A stretch of DNA of 22,982 bases from Gloeopeniophorella convolvens (Eukaryota > Basidiomycota > Agaricomycetes > Russulales), in assembly GCA_022496205.1 (NCBI GenBank), contig WTXD01000167.1:1-22982 (forward strand), in the 5' to 3' direction. The notes under the pieces were generated by a model, which saw nothing but the letters and a program-made list of their open reading frames with translations, searched no databases and was not told the origin of the DNA. The position numbers and the translations under genes are program-made. This document shows, one piece after another, positions 8,620 to 16,722 of this stretch. How positions within the stretch are numbered: position 1 is the first letter of the stretch; the number at the start of each line of letters is the position of its first letter.

Positions 8620-9499
8620 TGCCTAAATACCTTGCACTGAAGATTTACACAAGCTCCCTTGACAAGACACCGCATCTTCACTCCCAACAAGGCGAGCCTC
8701 TGTTCCACTCTTTCCTTCCTCCTTCCCTGGCTAGGCCATGGGATTGTGCATAGCACTTGGGTCCTAACCGGACTTCCTGCAAGCTGTGGGATGGAGCGTG
8801 GCGACGCAGAACCACAGTAAGCTTCCTCACCCCATAGTGCGCACTTACAGTACTTTTACTATACACTACTGTACATGTTCCTGGGGAAACCCACCAGCGT
8901 GCAGTAGTCAGCCGCTGTGTGTGGAGCCAGAAGAGCGGCCCTTATGGCCCCTTAGGCAAGCAGGGGGGAAGCCCCTTGTGACGCTTTTTGGCTAGTGAAC
9001 GGTTGGCCGTCTGCCCTTAAGTGGGAGCGGTTTTGGTGTATAACAAGGCGGGGAACACCACCCTAGACCTTGCGCCTGTTACAACTGCGCTACCCTACTA
9101 TACAGTAGTACATAGGGATGAGCCTCACAGTTCACCTCTGCATGAACCAGCGTCAGTACCAGGTCTTCTGACCATTGGGAAACAGAGCGCCATGCATGTA
9201 GAACAAATTGGACCCCCTTATCCACTGGCCCAATCATCTAGGCCTTAAGTAGAGACTCCCCCAAAGCGCATAGATGGGCTATTTCAATGCCGTCTCTATG
9301 GTCGTGCCGGGTGGCTCATCTCTACAGTGGATTACCTTACAAAGTACATTACAAAGTCGCACATCATGGGCTCTGAGGACTGGTCATTATGATCAGTGGT
9401 ATAAGTTCACATGCGCAGGAGGCATCTACATCTTCTCTGCACCAGCACTGTTGCTGACTGCTCCTCGGCAACAGACCTTACCATCGCACTTTTGACAAC
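8620..9499 (+). other. Copia untranslated leader
   Basis: About 880 bases between primer-binding site and the gag ATG at 9500. Short upstream frames (8786-8995, 9021-9248, 9274-9495) have no family resemblance. Small palindromic words such as TACTATACACTACTGTACA and CTACTATACAGTAGTA occur near 8860 and 9095. The leader probably holds packaging signals, but none can be identified from sequence alone. Confidence 0.6.
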
Positions 9500-9771
9500 A
9501 TGTCGACACCTCCCTCTCCATCCGCTTTTCTCCCTGCGCAGTCGCCGCCACCAACTGCATCCCTTCCTGCCTCCACCTCGTCCTTGAAACTTAACCTCAA
9601 GGACATGAAGCTCACGCCTAATCCAGGCAACAAATTTGAGGGCTCCAACTGGAACGAGTGGTCTACCTCGTTCAAAGGCCTCCTCATGATGGCCAACCTT
9701 GGTGGGCTCCTGGAGCTCAAAGAAATGCCGTCCCATGCCACCCAAGAAGACTGGGACACGGCCCAAGGCGT
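9500..9771 (+). pseudogene. Copia gag-pol, segment 1 (gag N-terminus)
   Basis: The frame begins at ATG 9500 (MSTPPSPSAFLPAQS), with a Pro/Ser-rich start followed by the typical copia gag stretch KFEGSNWNEWSTSFKGLLMM. Gag forms the virus-like particle that packages the element RNA. The frame runs 90 codons plus two bases and is then interrupted by a solo LTR at 9772. The natural continuation begins at 10332: skipping the inserted LTR and one copy of the GCGT duplication keeps the phase. The frame track beyond 9771, to the stop at 9883, is LTR sequence and not gag. Confidence 0.9.
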
Positions 9772-10327
9772 TGTTAGGGTCCAGCGGTCTCTACGCTCGG
9801 AAACCTCGGATCTGGGTATTTTGCCCTGCGAAGCGATCGGGTTGAGCTGGGTAGCAAAGGATGTGACCCCAGACTGCCCTTGAGCGCAGATGCGAGCCTG
9901 TACGTTTGTATATTGCAGTTCCCTTTACTTCCTTTTCCTTCCTGGTTCCTTTACACTTTCGGGTCGCAGGAAACCCTTGTACCTACCGGATTTGGCTTCG
10001 GGTTCCCACGTAGTCAGTAGTACTGCATCCTGTAGTGTTTTGGATCAAAAAGCTTCCTTTCCCCGGTGCTCCCATCTCATTTCGGGTCTGCGTCGCGTTC
10101 AGAGACTCTCCCTCACTCTCTGGAGGGCCCGAGGCCTTCCAGGACCTTCGGGTCAGCTTCAGGTTGTGTTCCTGCGAGTTCGGGTCCTTTCCTTGCGTTT
10201 CCGAGCGGATCCTTGCAGTCACTAGCTCACCCTATTGCTCATCCGACCACCCAATCCTCATCCCATCACCCCTGGCGACTATAGCAACTCCCCTCGGTCC
10301 ACATCTCTAGCTGGACTCAGGATATCA
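9772..10327 (+). mobile_element. Solo LTR nested in gag, copy 1
   Basis: 556-bp insertion beginning TGTTAGGGTCCAG and ending CTGGACTCAGGATATCA. It has TG...CA ends as in LTRs, plus an internal inverted GTCCAG/CTGGAC. It is flanked by the 4-bp duplication GCGT (9768-9771, 10328-10331). A near-identical copy sits at 12942-13494. The short frames inside it are not genes. No internal region, primer site or purine tract is attached, so I call it a solo LTR; a small non-autonomous element with TG...CA ends is the alternative. The parent family is not identifiable here. Confidence 0.85.
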
Positions 10328-10331
10328 GCGT

Positions 10332-12591
10332 CATGAAGGGATACTTTATGTCCCACATGGCCTACACCATCTGGAGCTCCATTGAGAGCGACGCCACTTA
10401 CCCTACAGTGGCTCACAAGTGGGGCAAGCTTAGGGAAACCTATGCGGGCGTTGGGGCCACTACGGCCTTCAACAACTGGGTCAGCTTGACCCAAGCGCGG
10501 CTGGACGACTCCAAGCCAATGACACCTCAGCTCAATGAGCTGAACGCGCTGAGGAACAACCTCACCTCTGCGGGCATGGGGGTCTCTGACCTCCAGTTCT
10601 GCCTCATCCTCCTCCAGGCCATGCCGGCGTCATACGACACGGTGGCCTCCACCATCCTCGCTGCCAGCTTGCCCTCAAAGCTGGAGCACGACAACATTGC
10701 GCAGACAATCCTCAATGAGGAAACGCGCCGTCAGTCTAATGGCTCTCTCAATGCGGCCAGGGCGCCCATCAAGGGCAAGGGTGACAAACCCAAGAAAAAG
10801 GATGTGACTTGCCACTACTGCAAGAAAAAGGGTCACATCCGCCCTGATTGTCGCAAGCTCAAGAAGGACATTGAGGATGGAAAGGTGGATGCCAAGGGCA
10901 ACAAGGTGGCGGACAGTAACAAGTCCGCCAACGCGCATGTACTAGTACCTACCACCGCCACTATTCAGGAGGTGGACAATGAACTGCGCGTTTCCCTTTA
11001 TGCCTCTGTGCGATCCCGCTGGATGATGGACTCTGGCGCAACACACCATATCACTCCCTACCGCTCCGACTTCACAGACTACTCCCTCACCAAAGGCAGT
11101 ATAAGCCTGGGAGACAACTCTACAGTCGAGCAATGTGGTGTTGGCACCGTCGTCTTCAAAACAGGGCAGAACTCCGTGATAACCCTCAATAATGTGCTGC
11201 ATATTCCAAATGTCAAGACACGCTTTATATCTACGCGTGCTCTAGCACAGAAGGGGGCCACTGTCACGTTTGAGGAACGCTCCTTTAAAATCTCTGTCAA
11301 CCAGAGTCATGTTGCAATGGGCTACTTAGAAGGCAACCTTTACTGGTTAGACGCCTCAGTACAGTCCCTCAATGCACATGTTGGGTCCACTGCCCTCACT
11401 TTGGACCTCTGGCATCAGCGCATGGGTCATGTATCATATGAAACCCTAAAGCGCCATGCAGACTCTGTCAAAGGTCTTGCACTTGATAGCTCAGTCGTGC
11501 CCTCTGCTCCTTGTCCGGCTTGTGAATTCGGCAAGAGCACACGACTTCCCTTCCCCCACTCCTCCAAAAAGGCCTCTCGCATTCTAGAAATCGTTCACAG
11601 CGATCTTGCGGGGCCTATGCAGAAGGACTCCATCCAAGGTGCCCGGTACACAGCCACTTTCATAGACGACTACTCGCGTCATGCAGTCGTCTTTTACCTT
11701 AAAACCAAGGATCAGTTTGCTGCAGCCTTCAGGAAGTTCCTAGCATGGGCGGAAACACAAACCGCCCAACCGCTAAAGGCTCTGCATTCAGACCGAGGTG
11801 GCAAGTACCTGTCGGGCACTGTCAAGGAGATCCTCACAGAGAAGGGAATTGAGCATCACACCACGATGCCAGGGTCGCCTCAGCAGAATGGTAAAGCCGA
11901 GCGGTTTAACCGCACCATTATGGACAAGGCACTGTCTATGCTACATCATGCTGGACTGTCTTTCGGCTTCTGGGAATTAGCAGTAGGCGCTGCTGTGCAC
12001 GTCTATAACCGCACCCCTACCAGAATGCTTGAGTGGCGTACACCCATTGAGCGCTGGAGTGCTGGTCACACTCCTGATGTCTCTTACTTTCGCGTCTTCG
12101 GATGCTTGGCATATAAACATGTGCCTAGTGACAAGCGTAGGAAACTCAACGCCAAGGCGATTGAGACCACGTTTGTTGGGTACGAGTCGGGTTCTAAGGG
12201 CTACCGACTATGGAATGGACGTACTCACTCTATTGAAGTGTCCCGCGATGTGACCTTTGATGAGAGCACATTCCCATCTAAGCAGAGGCCTGAGCCGTCC
12301 TCTACTGTTCTCCAACCAGCCCCAGTTGTCTTACCAGTGCCAACGGTACAACTTGCTATCCCACCGGCGAATCCACCGCCTCCACCACCTCCTGTTCCTC
12401 TCCTGCGCCGCCTAATCCGCCTGCAAAGGAAGAAAAACAGGAAGAAAACCCCTTCATTGTACAGCGACCTGTCACCCCTCCACCTCTATTCAGACAAACA
12501 CCGGTCCCTCAGACCCCTCAAAGACGCACCACACGGCCAGTTCACCGGCCAGCCATGGTATCTCCACATATGGAGAGACTGGAACCTATAA
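10332..12591 (+). pseudogene. Copia gag-pol, segment 2 (gag C-terminus, protease, integrase)
   Basis: Continues gag after the nested LTR; the ATG at 10333 is an internal codon. Order: rest of gag; zinc knuckle CHYCKKKGHIRPDC (C-x2-C-x4-H-x4-C, about 10811-10852); aspartic protease active site WMMDSGATHHIT (about 11017-11055); integrase zinc domain with LWHQRMGHVSYETLKRH and CPAC (about 11407-11525); integrase core with FIDDYSRH, LHSDRGGKYLSG and the GSPQQNGKAERFNRT region supplying the D, D and E residues (about 11660-11915). It ends in a proline run (about 12362-12400). There the reading frame slips: from about 12375-12405 the family-like reading continues in another frame (codon starts one base earlier), and the nominal frame ends at TAA 12589-12591 after a spurious basic tail. 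Confidence 0.93.
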
Positions 12592-12941
12592 TTCAGCCAC
12601 CAGTAGTAGATCCACCCCGCCCAACTCCTGAGCAGATGCGGGGGAATGCCGAGCAGCGTAGCCGGCTACTTAGGGAAATGGATGAGGCTCGGCCTGTGCG
12701 GCGCACTGCGCGCCCGCATCGTCCTAACCCCAAGTACTACTCTGGAGATAACGCTGAATTCCGGTCTGGACGTCTGGGAATTGCAGAGCTACTTGCAGCT
12801 GCAATTGGTGAAGATCCTGCCACTTACAAAGAGGCAATGCGGTCTGAAAACGCGGAGGAATGGACTGAAGCGTGCCAATATGAAATGGACGCTCTTGCCA
12901 AGAACGGCACATGGGAGTTAATGGATCTCCCTGCAGGTCGC
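12390..12941 (+). pseudogene. Copia gag-pol, segment 3 (integrase-RT linker and RT start)
   Basis: Frame shifted by one base relative to segment 2. It reads through the proline-rich linker, KEEKQEENPF, and on to RP..NPKYYSGD and the RT-leading EEWTEACQYEMDALAKNGTWELMDLP, a standard copia RT start. It is open without a stop back beyond 12300, so the shift lies in the Pro codon run. The frame is cut at codon CGC 12939-12941 by the second solo LTR; the RT continues in phase at 13499. A single-base deletion or a base-calling error in the C-rich run would explain the shift. Confidence 0.85.
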
Positions 12942-13494
12942 TGTTAGGATCCAGCGGTCTCTATGCTCGGAAACCTCGGATCTGGGTATTTTGCCCTGCG
13001 AAGCGATCGGGTTGAGCTGGGTAGCGAAGGATGTGACCCCAGACTGCCCTTGAGCGCAGATGCGAGCCTGTACGTTTGTATATTGCAGTTCCCATTACTT
13101 CCTTTTCCTTCCTAGTTCCTTTACACCTTCGGGTCGCAGGAAACCCTTGTACCTACCGGATTTGGCTTCATCCCACGTAGTCAGTAGTACTGCATCCTGT
13201 AGTGTTTTGGATCAAAAAGCTTCCTTTCCCCGGTGCTCCCATCTCATTTCGGGTCTACGTCGCGTTCAGAGACTCTCCCTCACTCTCTGGAGGGCCCAAG
13301 GCCTTCCAGGACCTTCGGGTTAGCTTCAGGTTGTGTTCCTGCGAGTTCGGGTCCTTTCCTTGTGTTTCCGAGCGGATCCTTGCAGTCACTAGCTCATCCT
13401 CTTGCTCATCCGACCGCCCAATCCTCATCCCATCACCCCTGGCGACTATAGCAACTCCCCTCGGTCCACATCTCTAGCTAGACTCAGGATATCA
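12942..13494 (+). mobile_element. Solo LTR nested in reverse transcriptase, copy 2
   Basis: 553-bp copy of the element at 9772-10327, differing by about 15 substitutions and a 3-bp deletion (TTCGGGTTCCC against TTCATCCC), so about 97% identical by eye. It begins TGTTAGGATCCAG, ends CTAGACTCAGGATATCA and is flanked by TCGC duplications (12938-12941, 13495-13498). It has the same orientation as copy 1. Confidence 0.87.
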
Positions 13495-13498
13495 TCGC

Positions 13499-14911
13499 AA
13501 AGCAGTAAAATCCAAATGGGTTTTCAAGCTCAAAGCAGATGGACACTTTCGAGCTCGGTTGGTGGCAAAGGGCTTTACACAAGTCCCTGGGATAGACTAC
13601 GACGAAACCTTCTCTCCAGTTGCCAGATTTGAGTCACTACGACTCTTGCTAGCGTTAGCTGCGCTAGAGGATTGGGAAATCCACCAGATGGACGTCAAGT
13701 CGGCGTTCCTTCATGGCAACCTGGATGAAGAGATCTATATGGAGCAACCACAAGGTTTCGCAGTACCAGGCCAGGAGAACAAGGTCTGCCGCCTTAAAAA
13801 GGCAATCTACAGTCTCAAACAAGCTTCACGCGCATGGAACTTGCAATTCCATGGAGTTCTTGAGGAACTTGGCTTTACGCGCACGGTCTCAGATGCTGGG
13901 ATCTATGTGTATCTTCAACGTGGGGGGGATATAAAAATCATCATTATTCTATACGTTGACGACATCACTTTGATGGGGAACTCCCTATCTGAGGTTACTC
14001 ACATCAAGACTGCTCTTAGTGCGCGCTATGAGATGACGGATCTTGGAGAAATCCAGTCCTACCTCGGGGTTCGCATTACTCGCGATCGACCCTTATGCCG
14101 CCTAGAGATCGACCAGTCAGGATATATCCTCCACAAGCTGAAGCAATTCAAGCTGGATGGTGCTGATCCTAACCTCACCCCCCTTCCTGCCGGCGCCGAA
14201 GTGCACCTTGTCAAGTCAGATAAGGAGGCATCCGCCGAAGAGAGACAGTACTATCAATCTCTCATCGGAAGTTTGCTCTATGCAAACCTTGGCACTAGAC
14301 CGGACATTTCCTTTGCTGTGGGACGCCTTGCCCAGTACGCAGCAAATCCCTCACCAAAACATCTAAGCCTTGCAAAATATGTCCTCAAATACCTCAAGGG
14401 AACTATTAACTATCGCATCCGCTATGATGGGGCCAATGGGGTCGGACTTTATGGTTACTCTGACTCAAGCTGGGGAGACAACCCAGACGATTATCGTTCC
14501 ACCTCTGGCTACGTATTCCTTCTAGCAGAAGGCGCAATCTCCTGGTCCTCGCGCAAGCAAAAGACCATCGCCCTCAGCACCACTGAAGCCGAGTACATGG
14601 CCTTAACCGACGCTGGCAACCAAGCCGCGTGGTATCAGAGCTTTTACTCTGAGCTAGGATACAATGTTGAAGATCCAATCCTGTTGCACGGCGACAACAA
14701 AGGTTCAGTTGACCTCGCCAGCAATCCAGTTACTGGCAGGAGATCCAAACATATCCAGCTAAAGCACCACAAGATCCGCGAGTATGTGCAAAACAACGTC
14801 GTAGATCTGGTTCGCACCAAGACAGAGGACATGGTAGCAGATGGCTTAACAAAATCACTTGCCAAATCGCGCCACTCCCTGCTCTCTGGGCAAATGGGTT
14901 TAGTAGGATGA
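13499..14911 (+). pseudogene. Copia gag-pol, segment 4 (reverse transcriptase and RNase H)
   Basis: The frame starts KAVKSKWVFKLKADG, the next residues expected after segment 3, and is open to TGA 14909-14911. RT landmarks: ARLVAKGFTQVPGIDYDETF, the MDVKSAFLHGNL block with its catalytic Asp, LKQASRAWN, and the YVDD box at 13953-13964. RNase H landmarks: DSSWGDNPDDYRSTSGYVF, SRKQKTIALSTTEAEYMAL, the GDNKGSV block, RSKHIQLKHHKIRE and the DGLTK end. RT copies element RNA in the particle and RNase H removes the template. This part is intact and would be functional if joined to an unbroken upstream frame. Confidence 0.95.
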
Positions 14912-14925
14912 TGGATGTCTTGATC

Positions 14926-14934
14926 ACGGGGGGA
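14926..14934 (+). other. Copia polypurine tract
   Basis: ACGGGGGGA directly before the 3' LTR TGTTGA. This is the expected plus-strand priming site. It is short but correctly placed, 14 bases after the gag-pol stop. Confidence 0.75.
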
Positions 14935-15419
14935 TGTTGAGACGGACAGTGTCCTGGCAGCTCTGATTAGATTAGATATGGACCTAATGATCAAGGACTA
15001 TCTTATCTTGTGTACATAATGTTCTAGACTTAAGGCTGTGTTCAGCCCCACATTCGTTTCCATGTTCCGGACTCTTCTAGGGCATTCCATGACCCACCCT
15101 GTACTCCGGTACCCACTCTTACTCCGCTTCATGTGGGTCTCCTAGGCTTTCTAAGCATTGTTTATCACATGCTATTGTCGTTCCTTACTTGTATAAAAGG
15201 ACCTCCTCTTTCGCCTTTGTAGCCTCAGTCTTTTGACCTTCTCTGACTGAGGCAAGTACACTACCGCTCTTTTCACTTCTACCTTATGCTTACCTTACCT
15301 TGTAGCGTCACTCTGTGTCCTTCAGGTATTGCACTAATGTATCAGTCTTTTGACCTTCTCTGACTGAGCGTCACTCTGTGTCCTTCAGTTGTCACTCCAC
15401 CCTTTGCTGCGCTTCAACA
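14935..15419 (+). repeat. Copia 3' LTR
   Basis: 485 bp with the same ends, TATA box (about 15192) and stem-loop as the 5' LTR. One difference was seen, in TTTGCTGYGCTTCAACA near the 3' end. It abuts the NTPase/nuclease gene fragment without a target duplication. A reading frame passes from its last bases into that fragment, but with no ATG in the LTR part. Confidence 0.95.
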
Positions 15420-16213
15420 CTCGGGACGTCATCCCTCTGTGCGACTTTCTCGAGGCACTGATGCCAGAGTCCGCGTATGCGGAACTCAACGATGCTCTGC
15501 TGGTGCTCTGCCGCAGCGAAAATGAGAACAAGCCGCTTCTGGATGCATTCGAGGACAGTCAAGTATGGTTCAATCACGTCATCAAGGTTCATGACCTCAA
15601 AATGCTTAGCTCGCACGAGCTATGGAAGTTCGTGATGCGTGGGGCGATGATACTGTGTGCTAACAATCAGCGCGCCGTCGACATCGTGATCCCTTTCTGC
15701 TACTCTGGCGATGTCCTCTCACGCAAGACAGTGTCCGCGATTTTCATCCAGGTCAAGATTGACGACAGCTTTGGTCCCAACCCAGACTCTGCATTATTCA
15801 ACACTATGGACCCGTTCTCCATCCAAGTGTATAAAGAGGGAGAAACGCCACTGCCATTCATCCGGATGGTCTTCGCCCTCGCCTCGCGAGAGTCGGCGGT
15901 GCATATCATGAAGCCGGATCCAACACACCTTTCTCCACAACTTCACGGCGATTCCATCACTCCGTACGACATATGGTTCGCAGGAATGGCGCCAGGGACA
16001 TTCCCAATTGTTGGCGATGAACAGGAGAAGTACAAAGTTGTTTTGCAACGATCTCTGCCCGATGCGAAGGCCGCATACAAAGCCTCCGACTCATAAGGCA
16101 GTCCGGAAGTCAACGAAGCGAGAGAAAACATCAGACGGAATTTCACACCGCTGTGCGAGATTGACCCTGCTCACAATGCGAAGTACAGGTCGTTGGAGGA
16201 GATTGCAGCTTGA
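15420..16213 (+). pseudogene. P-loop NTPase/nuclease-like gene, upstream copy, 3' fragment
   Basis: Collinear with the last exon of the intact copy from about 19259 to its stop, starting at the first base after the LTR (TCGGGACGTC against the intact copy's CCGGGAC). Roughly two-thirds of residues match by eye. It keeps the nuclease-like core: an AVDIVIPF strand with Asp followed by VSAIFIQVK, giving D...QxK. An in-frame TAA at 16094-16096 comes about 39 codons before the ancestral end. Beyond it the paralogous sequence is still readable to TGA 16211-16213. The counterpart of about 18405-19258 is missing from the window. With the fragment at 53-3435 it is best read as one gene split by foreign DNA; a second, separate partial copy cannot be excluded. 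Confidence 0.75.
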
Positions 16214-16722
16214 TATAAGCACCATAAGTTGCGCGAGATATAGTGTCATGTACGAGTTTGACTTGCAATGTAACTCTCGCCCCGCACGCGCGTGGATCTG
16301 TTGTCGGTGTGGCGATAGGAGTTGTGGGTCCGATCCCCTGGACTTGAGCTCGGAAGTACGAGATTGGTACGAGACCTCGACCTTGAAACCGAGTCGACGA
16401 AGTTCAAGTCAGCGAGTCCGACATCCCTGAGAGCTGTGACGTAAGCAACCGAGCTGACCTCAGCGAACACTTGTGGCAGCTTGTGGCAGTGCATTGATAT
16501 TCCACAAACGGCAGTGAAATTACGTAACACGAGCGACACGGGTGTCGTGTGGTCGTTGTGTGGTCGTGCCTGAGGACATGCTATATATTCGCCGATAGCT
16601 TGTGGCACATTTCCAAGTCGTCCTTCCTCCGTCCCTTCCACTTTCACCCAGGCTGTAACAGGCGCACGCTATCTGCAACTACTCTGCTACTATCAGCTCT
16701 GAGACCTCGAGCCATCCTCTCC
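16214..16722 (+). promoter_or_regulatory. Intergenic region with probable promoter of the intact NTPase/nuclease gene
   Basis: About 510 bases between the upstream copy and the intact gene. A TATA-like CTATATATTC at 16581-16590 lies about 135 bases before the chosen ATG (16723), followed by a pyrimidine-rich stretch (16615-16650) that could hold the transcription start. Near 16540-16565 GTCGTGTGGTCGTTGTGTGGTCGTG is a short direct repeat. No other gene is seen. Confidence 0.4.

Larger units (their letters stand above)
8123..15419 (+). mobile_element. Ty1/copia LTR retrotransposon, nearly full length, with two nested solo LTRs
   Basis: Complete copia layout: 5' LTR 8123-8607, primer-binding site 8608-8619, untranslated leader to 9499, gag-pol 9500-14911, purine tract 14926-14934, 3' LTR 14935-15419. 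Domain order is gag with zinc knuckle, protease, integrase, reverse transcriptase, RNase H, which defines Ty1/copia (integrase before RT). The two LTRs are both 485 bp and differ at one base by eye (T at 8599 against C at 15411 equivalent), so it arrived recently. Gag-pol is disabled by two solo LTRs of another family (9772-10327, 12942-13494) and by one frameshift near 12375-12405. The flanks do not match (CGTCG before, CTCGG after), so the expected 5-bp target duplication is missing. Confidence 0.95.

Noticed and set aside
9890..10310. Several open frames of 70-110 codons, repeated at 13060-13477
   Set aside because: They lie wholly inside the two solo LTR copies, overlap each other in several frames and have no protein-like features.
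16549..16722. Upstream in-frame ATG extending the intact NTPase/nuclease gene by 58 residues
   Set aside because: It lies before the TATA-like site at 16581-16590, and the added residues are not protein-like (Cys/Phe/His-rich). ATG 16723 fits better.
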